Of a stretch of 6,470 bases of DNA, positions 1-5,944 are shown in pieces; position 1 is the first letter of the stretch; every line of letters begins with the position of its first letter. Made by a program: the position numbers and the translations under genes. The stretch comes from an uncultured Eubacteriales bacterium (GTDB lineage: Bacteria; Bacillota; Clostridia; Oscillospirales; CAG-272): positions 1 through 6,470 of the forward strand of contig CAKRWK010000067.1 of NCBI GenBank assembly GCA_934417455.1, read 5' to 3'. The notes under the pieces are model-generated. The model had not been told where the DNA came from, made no database searches, and saw only the letters and a program-made list of their open reading frames with translations.

Positions 1-74
1 GGAGCTGGTGATCGGAGTCGAACCAACAACCTGCTGATTACAAATCAGCTGCTCTGCCATTGAGCCACACCAGC
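1..74 (-). tRNA. tRNA-Thr (anticodon UGU), last base of CCA outside the window
   Basis: Read on the minus strand, a full cloverleaf runs from base 74 to base 3, followed by CC at 2-1; the final A of CCA would lie just outside the window. The acceptor stem GCTGGTG pairs with CACCAGC (7 bp). The D arm is GCTC/GAGC. The anticodon stem GCTGA/TCAGC encloses the loop TTTGTAA, giving anticodon TGT, which reads ACA and, by wobble, other ACN threonine codons. The variable loop is 5 bases. The T arm GTTGG/CCGAT encloses TTCGACT, with one G-U pair at the base and another inside. The discriminator base is U73, which I associate with Gram-positive tRNA-Thr. The gene has its own consensus promoter 17 bases upstream and lies downstream of, and in the same direction as, the protein-coding run. 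Confidence 0.96.
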
Positions 75-90
75 ATCCGTAACAGAAAAT

Positions 91-119
91 ATTATAGCAG
101 ACCGTGATTTATTTGTCAA
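91..119 (-). promoter_or_regulatory. Consensus sigma-A promoter for tRNA-Thr
   Basis: On the minus strand the -35 box TTGACA (119-114) and the -10 box TATAAT (96-91) both match consensus exactly, with a 17-base spacer (113-97). A TG one base upstream of the -10 box gives an extended -10 element. Transcription should start about 7-8 bases after the -10 box (near 83-84), leaving a leader of about 10 bases to be removed by RNase P before the tRNA 5' end at 74. The surrounding 75-152 segment is clearly more AT-rich than the coding DNA. This is the strongest promoter visible in the window and fits a heavily expressed stable RNA. Confidence 0.92.
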
Positions 120-152
120 TAGATTTTCCCGAAAAATTTGTCCAGGCTGAAA

Positions 153-350
153 TTATTTTGATTTGTAATAGAGCATGCAGTGGCAATACCCTTCAAAATT
201 CGTGTCAGCTATCTGCTCGCGGAACTCTTTGCACATGCATTTGTTATCCTCACAGATTTCGCGGCGACAGGGACAATACCCGCCTTTGGCTTTCAGTCCT
301 TCCTTGACAATGCGGACGATTTCCGGGTCGGGATTCAGCGTAATTTTCAT
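153..350 (-). CDS. Small ferredoxin:thioredoxin reductase catalytic-subunit-like iron-sulfur protein
   Basis: This 65-residue protein carries the cysteine pattern of the ferredoxin:thioredoxin reductase (FTR) catalytic chain: C26-P-C28, C38-M-C40 and C56-H-C58, preceded by an N-terminal NPDPEIV segment and with KEFREQ after the second pair. In the known enzyme four of these cysteines bind a [4Fe-4S] cluster and the second Cys of CPC forms a redox disulfide with the second Cys of CHC. By alignment C26, C38, C40 and C56 would bind the cluster and C28/C58 would form the disulfide. C33 is an extra seventh cysteine. The protein is shorter than the plant/cyanobacterial chain (about 110-115 residues), and the spacing between motifs differs (9 and 15 residues rather than about 16 and 8). 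It is probably cytoplasmic. The start lies 5 bases after the DUF4037 stop. GGAGG (368-364) inside the end of that gene is the only candidate ribosome site, at a long 13-base spacing, suggesting coupled translation. Its electron donor and target are unknown, and no variable subunit or thioredoxin gene is in view. Confidence 0.88.
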   Translation of the reverse strand: MKITLNPDPEIVRIVKEGLKAKGGYCPCRREICEDNKCMCKEFREQIADTNFEGYCHCMLYYKSK

Positions 351-355
351 TTCCG

Positions 356-1294
356 TTATATTCCCTCCATAATATGCATATTGCGGATAACGCCGTCGGC
401 GATGGTTGCGGTGACGGCATAAGCCTGTCCGGCAAGGTTGTTTTCCCGAACATCGGACAGTCCTTCCTCCCGAAGTACGTCCGAGAAGATACGGGCAATG
501 TCATCGATGATTTCACATGAGAGACGCATATCGGCAGGTGATGACGTGAGGTCCGAAAGACCGACTAGAGTGTCTTCCATGGAGGACAGGCGGGGCAGGT
601 CGCGCATGCCGCGGTATGCCCACTTATAATATGGTTCATAATCATTGTTCAGAAGATACACGACGGAAACGGCGTGACGGATGAACTCCGCACGGCAAAG
701 GCCGGCCGCACCGATGTCGCCGCGTTTCACCGAACGGGGAAAATTATACTGCCCCGCCTGTTCTGCCATAATGAGATGCGCCGCCAGTTTTTTCTTCCGT
801 ATATCCGACGGATAGCCGCGAAGAAGCGTATCGCGCACGGCGGAAAAAAGGCCGAGGTCATCGCGGAAAACCGCACCGTTCGAGGCCGTGCGCAGCATGG
901 CGGACGGCGTGCCGAGCCAGCGTCCGAGGGTGTCGGGCGCCGTCGGAGCACCGAGAAATTTTTCATAGAACCGTCCGACGGTCATGACACCGCGGCGGTT
1001 CCCGCCGACGGGCGACAGGCGTTCCCGACACACGCCCATAAACTCGCGCGGAAGTTTTGCATAGGCGCGCTCTAAATGGAAACCGTAGTCCGCCTCGTCC
1101 CCGTCGGGAATCCAAAGGCAGAAATCGGCGGAAAAATCGTGGTCACGGGACAGGTCGTCATCAAAGCCGAGGCACTCCGAACCTTCCCCGACAAGGCCGA
1201 CGGCGATACGGGACACCTGCCCGGGAAACAAAGACTCCAACATGTCCCTGCCGTATGTTTCGTAAAAGGCGCGCGAAATCTCAAGTCCCCGCAT
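356..1294 (-). CDS. DUF4037-family protein (nucleotidyltransferase fold)
   Basis: I recognise this as a DUF4037 protein from the block GLVGEGSEC-L-G-F-D-D-D followed by S-R-D-H-D (residues 33-53 from the chosen start), and from the later helical segment with YLLNN, YEPYYKW and YRGM (about 213-230). The GS...D.D arrangement is what one expects of a DNA polymerase beta-type nucleotidyltransferase active site, followed by a helical C-terminal region like that of aminoglycoside nucleotidyltransferases. The substrate and even the activity of this family are, as far as I know, undefined. I chose the ATG at 1294 (312 residues, starting MRGLEISRAFYE) because family members begin about there; a GTG at 1306 would add four residues. 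Neither has a good ribosome site. The gene overlaps the end of the TPR gene by 14 bases, so translation is probably coupled. No signal peptide or membrane segment is seen. Confidence 0.85.
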   Translation of the reverse strand: MRGLEISRAFYETYGRDMLESLFPGQVSRIAVGLVGEGSECLGFDDDLSRDHDFSADFCLWIPDGDEADYGFHLERAYAKLPREFMGVCRERLSPVGGNRRGVMTVGRFYEKFLGAPTAPDTLGRWLGTPSAMLRTASNGAVFRDDLGLFSAVRDTLLRGYPSDIRKKKLAAHLIMAEQAGQYNFPRSVKRGDIGAAGLCRAEFIRHAVSVVYLLNNDYEPYYKWAYRGMRDLPRLSSMEDTLVGLSDLTSSPADMRLSCEIIDDIARIFSDVLREEGLSDVRENNLAGQAYAVTATIADGVIRNMHIMEGI

Positions 1295-2087
1295 AGATAC
1301 GCTCACTCACTTCCCGAAGCCGCTCCGCCGTTTCGGCATACCCGAAATGCGCAAAGGAAGGATAACATTTCGACGCCACAAAGGCAAAATTCGCATCATG
1401 CCGCATGGCGGGCGACAAAAGTTTTTTCGCAGCACGCTCCATACAGTCGGCTATATCGGCGGCAGGCTTGCCTTCCGCCTCAAAAAGATGCGCCATGTTG
1501 ACGTATGTAACGGCAACTTCGGGTTCTCCGTGCGGTACACGCTCCATCACGCAGAGCGCAGCGCGGTAAGATGCTTCCGCATCGGCGTACCGACCGAGAT
1601 CGGCATACGCCAGCGCGCGGTTGTTGTACAGCCCGCCGAAGAGCGCGTCCGTCGGCGAAAGCTTTTTCTCATAGATACGTTCTGCACGTTCATAGAGTGG
1701 CAGGGCGTCCCCGGCCTTTCCGAAGGCTTTGAGCGTGGTGGCGGCATTGAGATACACGGTGGCGGAAGAAAGCATATCTTCCCTGCCCAGTTGTGCGATC
1801 AGCGAAAGTCCCGCTTCCACGGCGGCCAGTGCGGCCGCGCAGTCGCCCGTGCGACGGTAAAACCCCATCTCTTCGTTTAAGACGGTCAGGAGGCCTTCCC
1901 TGTCGCCGAGAGTTTCGGCCTCCCTGTGCCAATAAGAAAAAAGTCTTCCGGCGCCGGCAAGGTCATTTCGGGCAAAATGACGGTCCAACGTGTCAATCAA
2001 CCGGTCCACGGGAATGCGCGCTTTGGGTTCGGAGTTGAGCTGCGTCATGTCGTTTTCCATCTGAAACAGAATGTCGTCCATGTCCAT
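1281..2087 (-). CDS. Tetratricopeptide repeat (TPR) protein
   Basis: A 268-residue soluble protein made mostly of helical repeats. At least two clear TPR units are visible: about residues 108-141 (A-x7-K-A-F-G-K-A-G-D-A-L-P-L-Y-E-R-A type) and 151-184 (NNRALAYADLGRYADAEASY). Degenerate units lie around 67-100 and 193-226. The first 30 or so residues are not repeat-like. TPR proteins act as protein-binding scaffolds; no enzymatic motif is seen. The start ATG at 2087 is preceded by AAAGGAAG (AGGA at 2101-2098), 10 bases away; a second in-frame ATG two codons on is possible. Its 3' end overlaps the DUF4037 gene, and I recall TPR proteins next to DUF4037 in other Firmicutes, so the natural inference is that it binds or regulates that partner. 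The specific role is unknown. Confidence 0.85.
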   Translation of the reverse strand: MDMDDILFQMENDMTQLNSEPKARIPVDRLIDTLDRHFARNDLAGAGRLFSYWHREAETLGDREGLLTVLNEEMGFYRRTGDCAAALAAVEAGLSLIAQLGREDMLSSATVYLNAATTLKAFGKAGDALPLYERAERIYEKKLSPTDALFGGLYNNRALAYADLGRYADAEASYRAALCVMERVPHGEPEVAVTYVNMAHLFEAEGKPAADIADCMERAAKKLLSPAMRHDANFAFVASKCYPSFAHFGYAETAERLREVSERIYAGT

Positions 2088-2106
2088 GAGTTCTTCTTCC
2101 TTTCTT

Positions 2107-2123
2107 TATATCCGGTATATCCG
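2107..2123. repeat. Two 8-bp direct repeats (TATATCCG) in the ldhA-TPR gap
   Basis: TATATCCG occurs at 2107-2114 and again at 2116-2123, a 9-base period, within the 40-base gap between the ldhA stop and the TPR start. Because each unit joins to CCGG/ATAT sequences, the pair also forms a partial dyad. It lies just upstream of the TPR ribosome site. It might be a protein-binding site, but two short copies can arise by chance. Confidence 0.35.
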
Positions 2124-2127
2124 TTTT

Positions 2128-3168
2128 TTAAAAACAGAGGTCTTTTTTGTCCTTTCCCTTTTTCCTGCAATCGTCCTGCCGTTCGCAACGGTAGCACACC
2201 TCGTTTTCTGCTTCGCCGCGTTCAAAGAACGCATGCAGGTTGTCATATGTGGTTTTCGCGATTTCGCCGAGGGCTTCTTCCGTCAGGAAAGCCTGATGCG
2301 AGGTGACAATCACGTTCGGCATGGAAAGCAGGCGCGCAAGCACGTCATCCTGCAGAATGTGCCCGGATTTATCGGCAAAGAATACGTCGGATTCTTCCTC
2401 GTATACGTCAAGGCAGGCGGCCCCGACTTTTTTGCTCTTGATGCCTTCTATCAACGCTTCCGAATCAATCAGTCCGCCGCGGGACGTGTTGAGCAGAATC
2501 ACGCCCTTTTTCATTTTTCCGATGGCGGCACCGTCAATCATATGGTAATTATCCTCCGTCAGCGGGCAGTGAAGAGAAATCACATCCGCACGGCGATAAA
2601 TTTCGTCGAGCGACACAAACTCAGCGGGAACGGAGGCGTTCGGGTATTTGTCATATGCCAGAACGTGCATACCGAAGCCGCGGCAGATGTCAATGAACGC
2701 CCGCCCGATTTTACCGGCGCCGACAACGCCGACGGTCTTGCCCGAAAGTCCCATGCCGACAAGACCGACGATGCTGAAATTAAATTCCCTTGTGCGGTTA
2801 TAGGCCTTATGGATACGGCGTATCGACGTCAGGAGCAACGCCATGGTATGCTCGGCGATGGCGGAAGGCGAATAGGCCGGCACACGGACAACATGAATTT
2901 TGCCATAGGCAGCCTTGATGTCCACCTGATTGTAACCGGCGCAACGGAGCGCAACGAGTTTTACGCCGTTTTTGCAAAGAATATCAATGACGTCTTTGTC
3001 CACGGTGTCGTTGACAAAGGCGCATACGGCATCGTACCCAGCGGAAAGGGATGCCGTGGTACGGTCGAGTTTCGTCTCAAAATACGTGACGGAGATGTCC
3101 GGGTCCGCAAGCGCGCAAAAAGAATCGCGGTCGTACGGTTTTGTGTCGAACATGGCAAGTTTTATCAT
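2128..3168 (-). CDS. ldhA: D-lactate dehydrogenase (NAD-dependent), with a cysteine-bearing C-terminal tail
   Basis: The enzyme reduces pyruvate to D-lactate with NADH, regenerating NAD+ in fermentation; it is cytosolic. The 346 residues follow E. coli LdhA closely by recall: LRCAGYNQVD (74-83), VPAYSPSAIAEH (96-107), an NAD-binding G150-A-G-x-x-G155 loop with D173 at the end of the second strand, and HCPLTEDNYH (200-209). The catalytic triad of D-2-hydroxyacid dehydrogenases is intact: R230 in NTSRGGLID, E259 and H291 in SHQAF, spaced 29 and 32 residues apart as in the family. After residue 321, where E. coli LdhA ends (329 residues total), about 23 extra residues carry C325, C328, C334 and C345 in a basic, lysine-rich context. 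The start at 3168 has AAGGAG (3184-3179) 10 bases upstream. A 63-base gap separates it from the previous gene, without a visible promoter. Another 2-hydroxyacid substrate is possible, but the LdhA-type motifs favour pyruvate. Confidence 0.92.
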   Translation of the reverse strand: MIKLAMFDTKPYDRDSFCALADPDISVTYFETKLDRTTASLSAGYDAVCAFVNDTVDKDVIDILCKNGVKLVALRCAGYNQVDIKAAYGKIHVVRVPAYSPSAIAEHTMALLLTSIRRIHKAYNRTREFNFSIVGLVGMGLSGKTVGVVGAGKIGRAFIDICRGFGMHVLAYDKYPNASVPAEFVSLDEIYRRADVISLHCPLTEDNYHMIDGAAIGKMKKGVILLNTSRGGLIDSEALIEGIKSKKVGAACLDVYEEESDVFFADKSGHILQDDVLARLLSMPNVIVTSHQAFLTEEALGEIAKTTYDNLHAFFERGEAENEVCYRCERQDDCRKKGKDKKDLCF

Positions 3169-3231
3169 GTATTTTTCTCTCCTTTTTTCGGATAGTTTTC
3201 GCGTGTTTTCACTGTGTATGCCAACGAAATC

Positions 3232-4725
3232 TTACTTTTTTGTCGGAACAAGCGTCATATTGTCACCTTCAAACACAAATCCGCTGTCCGTTTTACGGAC
3301 GGTGCCGCCCTGCACGGTCAGGGCATATTCCGTGCCCTTGTATGTATAGACAAGGCCCCTCTCTTCCGGACGGATGTCTGCCTTCGGCGTTCCCGGCGCA
3401 TAGGTGGCGCGGTCGATACCGACAAGGGTCACGCCGCTCTCACGGCAGACGACGGACTTATTACCGAATGTGACGGTGAGTTCGCCCGGTGCCGTTTCTT
3501 CGGCCGTAAAGGGGACGGAATTTCCGTCGAGAACAAGTCCGACGTTTTCCTTTCCGGTCGGATCCCAGGAGACGGTATCACCTAAGGGAAGATTTTCGTA
3601 GAGGGCATCGAAGGTGGTGCACTGCGTGTTATTATAGATGTCTTCCACCCGTTCGTCAAAGAGGTAGAAGGCGCGGATGCCGGTTTCTTTTCCGTGGCGG
3701 AAAATATTGACGACGTAGTTTTCGCAGTCGTAATACACGGACTGCAGGTCGGCCGTATCCCAGTTGTCGGTTGCGACGACGGCCGTCGCCGGTGTCTTGC
3801 CCGGGAAACGCTTTCTGAATGCGCGGCCGGTATCCCCCATTTTCTGAAATTCCACATCCCCGAGCGCCATGGCTTTTTCAATCTGCATGCGCAGCGGCGT
3901 GACGAGATCCCACTCGCAGAAACTGTTTTCCTGCCCGATCTGCGAATAGGAAAAACCGAGGTCGGGATTGCGGAAATATGTTTTGTAAAACCAATCCACC
4001 GTATCGGGGTTGGTGGCTAAGGGCGTCCCGGTTTCGAGCGTATATACGGTCGGCTCCGCAAAGTCGATGAAACGGTGGTCATAATTGTAGATGGGGCAAG
4101 GGCCGAGCAGACGGAACACGGGAACATTCACGCGGAGCGTGTCGCTCTGTGCGGGGGTGAAAATATTGTTTTTCGAGGGGTAATAGGCCTGATTGAAATA
4201 GCCGCCGAGAAGCGTATACGCGTCGGTATTCGTTTCATCGCGGCAGACGGCAACGGCGTCGATGTCAGAGTGCTCCGCAAGATAATTGTAGGTATATGTG
4301 TCAATCACCCACGAGGCGACCGTTCTCGGGTAATATCCGAACACTTCTTTGAATTTGCGCATGGCCTCGTCAATCATACGGCGGCGTTCGTCTTTCGTAT
4401 AGGCCATGGAAAAACCGGGGATGATGTGCCAGTCCCACATCCAGCCGCGCTCGCTCCGGTACGGCATGCCGCAGGCATAGGTCAGGGGCGCGACGATTTC
4501 GTACCAGAGACCGAGTTCGGTGCGGTCGGTGGCCTGCTCCTTGAAAAGGCGGACATAATGTTCGTCGCACAGCGCGTCGTATTGCAGAAGGAAGGTATTG
4601 TCAACGCCCATTTCGTTGACGAGTTCAAGTTGTCCCTTCGTCGCTTCAAAGAGACGGGGACGGTAGTTCTCTTCCCGTCTCGGCTCGCAATAGCGGACAA
4701 AATTCATAATATTGATAATTTTCAT
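3232..4725 (-). CDS. Conserved 497-residue protein of uncertain function, possibly deacetylase/glycosidase-like barrel
   Basis: The protein begins MKIINIMNFVRYCEPR and is a soluble protein without signal peptide or membrane segment. Residues 1-380 are rich in aromatic and acidic residues: W94/W97/W99 with D98 and H100 (GWMWDWHIIPGF), VASWVIDTYTYNYL (136-149), CRDETNTDAYTLLGGYFNQAYYPSKNN with D163 (from 161), and the end of a strand with D320/W322/D323. This looks like the barrel of a polysaccharide-deacetylase or glycoside-hydrolase-like domain. Residues about 390-497 look all-beta (alternating short strands), suggesting a C-terminal beta-sandwich. I recall similar bacterial proteins annotated as hypothetical or DUF3863/DUF3864-like, but that link is not secure. 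I placed the start at 4725 rather than an in-frame codon 52 residues earlier because the longer version would lie inside alaX and because TAAGGAG (4744-4738) precedes it. That site is 12 bases away, with a minimal upstream ORF in between. Confidence 0.75.
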   Translation of the reverse strand: MKIINIMNFVRYCEPRREENYRPRLFEATKGQLELVNEMGVDNTFLLQYDALCDEHYVRLFKEQATDRTELGLWYEIVAPLTYACGMPYRSERGWMWDWHIIPGFSMAYTKDERRRMIDEAMRKFKEVFGYYPRTVASWVIDTYTYNYLAEHSDIDAVAVCRDETNTDAYTLLGGYFNQAYYPSKNNIFTPAQSDTLRVNVPVFRLLGPCPIYNYDHRFIDFAEPTVYTLETGTPLATNPDTVDWFYKTYFRNPDLGFSYSQIGQENSFCEWDLVTPLRMQIEKAMALGDVEFQKMGDTGRAFRKRFPGKTPATAVVATDNWDTADLQSVYYDCENYVVNIFRHGKETGIRAFYLFDERVEDIYNNTQCTTFDALYENLPLGDTVSWDPTGKENVGLVLDGNSVPFTAEETAPGELTVTFGNKSVVCRESGVTLVGIDRATYAPGTPKADIRPEERGLVYTYKGTEYALTVQGGTVRKTDSGFVFEGDNMTLVPTKK

Positions 4726-4744
4726 TTCATTCGGTGACTCCTTA
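4722..4744 (-). promoter_or_regulatory. Ribosome binding site and two-codon upstream ORF before the 497-residue protein
   Basis: On the minus strand TAAGGAG (4744-4738) combines the alaX stop codon with a strong Shine-Dalgarno sequence. The first ATG after it (4730-4728) is 7 bases from GGAG, ideal spacing, but reads only ATG AAA TGA. Its TGA (4724-4722) overlaps the ATG of the long gene (4725-4723) as ATGA. The long gene's ATG is 12 bases from GGAG. The arrangement is seen directly; that ribosomes start at the short ORF and then reinitiate is inference. Confidence 0.6.
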
Positions 4745-5944
4745 TCGGTCGGTATTGTTTTGACGGATGTTTTCAGTTTTGTTGAAATAGGCGCGGATAC
4801 ACTCCTCCGTCGCGGAAAAATGTCCCTGTACCATGCGGTCGGTACCGCCACCGCGGCCGGCAAGTGCGGCATTGGCCGCACGGATGTCTTCCCGCAGAGG
4901 AAGCGTATCGGAGGCTATCAGATAATCATATCCGTCGCCCTTCGGAAAAAGAAGGACGAGCCTTTGCCGGACTTTTTTTGCCGCCGTTTCGGCGAATGAA
5001 CGCGCGACGGTGGGTAAGACAGAGGAAAAGACAAGGACGGCGTTGTCCCCGCCCGGAACAAACGCATCGGAATACAAGGACAAAACCTCCGCGACGGCAT
5101 TTTTCGACGTCGCCTTCTCCGATGTCAGCAGTTCGGCCTGACGACGGACGGCTACCGCCGTTTCTTCTCTCGGAACGGAGAGACAACGGCCGATGTCCGA
5201 CGTCTCCAAAAAGAGGGTTCTGTAATCGGCAAAGGCGCGCGCCCCGGCTTTGACCGTCAGGCGCATGCCGCCCTTCCAGCGGACGGAATCCGTGATTTTT
5301 ACGCATCCGATTTCTCCCGTCGAGTGCACATGCGGTGCGCAACAGGCGCAGGTGTCCACATCTCCGATACGCACAATACGCACGGTTTCGGTAAAGTCAA
5401 GTTTACATCTGTAAGAAATTTCATGTTTTTCGTCAGGGAGAAGATACAGAATTTCTACGGGAATATTCTGCATGACGGCACGGTTGACTTCATCTTCCAC
5501 GCGTTCGATATCAGCCGCCGTCAGAATCCCCGATGTATCGACGGTCATGGTTTCGCAGGACAGGTGAAATCCGACGTTGTCGTAGCCGAAAAGGCGGAAA
5601 ATCACGCCCGAAAGCATATGTTCCGCCGTGTGGGAACGCATGAGGTCGAGACGGCGTTCTCCGTCAACGCGTCCGCGCACCGTATCTCCGACGAAAAACG
5701 GAACCGGGCCGCAAACGGTGTGTTCTACACCGCGCTCGGTTTCGTGCACGGCAACAACGGGGAGTCCGTCTAACGTGCCCGTGTCGTATATCTGTCCGCC
5801 GCCCTCCGGAAAAAAGGCGGTTTCAGAGAGTACAACGGACGTTTTATCCCCGTCTTTGTAAACGGCACGGACGGTGGAGGAAAAATCAAAGAGGTAAGCA
5901 TTTTTTTCATAAAGTTTTTCGTCTGTCAGTCGCTTTTCTATCAT
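4742..5944 (-). CDS. alaX: Alanyl-tRNA editing protein, AlaX-L type with DHHA1 domain
   Basis: This 400-residue protein is a free-standing homologue of the AlaRS editing domain, expected to hydrolyse mischarged Ser- or Gly-tRNA(Ala) in the cytosol. Seen in order: an N-terminal beta-barrel with FFPEGGGQIYDTG (44-56); the zinc/active-site motif H105-T-A-E-H109; the second metal motif C201-C-A-P-H205 within a CACC cluster, followed by STGEIG; and a C-terminal DHHA1-type domain ending with the glycine-rich GRGGGTDRMVQGHF (363-376). The length and the DHHA1 domain mark the long AlaX form. The usual C-G-G-T-H is C-C-A-P-H here, but the two metal ligands are kept. The start at 5944 overlaps the rluA stop as ATGA and has AAGGAG (5958-5953) 8 bases upstream. 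An in-frame ATG 13 codons earlier lies within the upstream gene and lacks support. It is clearly co-transcribed with the pseudouridine synthase. Confidence 0.92.
   Translation of the reverse strand: MIEKRLTDEKLYEKNAYLFDFSSTVRAVYKDGDKTSVVLSETAFFPEGGGQIYDTGTLDGLPVVAVHETERGVEHTVCGPVPFFVGDTVRGRVDGERRLDLMRSHTAEHMLSGVIFRLFGYDNVGFHLSCETMTVDTSGILTAADIERVEDEVNRAVMQNIPVEILYLLPDEKHEISYRCKLDFTETVRIVRIGDVDTCACCAPHVHSTGEIGCVKITDSVRWKGGMRLTVKAGARAFADYRTLFLETSDIGRCLSVPREETAVAVRRQAELLTSEKATSKNAVAEVLSLYSDAFVPGGDNAVLVFSSVLPTVARSFAETAAKKVRQRLVLLFPKGDGYDYLIASDTLPLREDIRAANAALAGRGGGTDRMVQGHFSATEECIRAYFNKTENIRQNNTDR

Noticed and set aside
123..137. Hairpin after the FTR-like gene as an intrinsic terminator
   Set aside because: The possible stem is short, nearly all A-T pairs, and is not followed by a U tract.
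1076..1880. Plus-strand open frames of 141 and 177 codons
   Set aside because: Antisense to DUF4037 and the TPR gene, Arg/His-rich low-complexity translations with no ribosome sites.
2123..2135. GTTTTTTAAAAAC palindrome at the end of ldhA as a terminator
   Set aside because: It has no GC-rich stem and no loop; it is an A/T tract that overlaps the stop codon of ldhA.
2071..3195. A 374-codon open frame on the plus strand
   Set aside because: It lies almost exactly antisense to ldhA, whose motifs and catalytic residues are unmistakable; the plus-strand translation has no recognisable motifs and no good ribosome site. It is a codon-bias shadow.
3169..3231. Promoter in the 63-base gap before ldhA
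   Set aside because: A TTGGCA is present but no -10 box at acceptable spacing; nothing else in the gap resembles a promoter or terminator beyond the ribosome site.
4075..4737. A 220-codon open frame on the plus strand
   Set aside because: Antisense to the 497-residue protein, with no recognisable family features; treated as a shadow of the minus-strand gene.
4726..4881. A 52-residue N-terminal extension of the 497-residue protein
   Set aside because: It overlaps the end of alaX, reads as disordered arginine-rich sequence, and the conserved-looking MKIIN start lies after a ribosome site.
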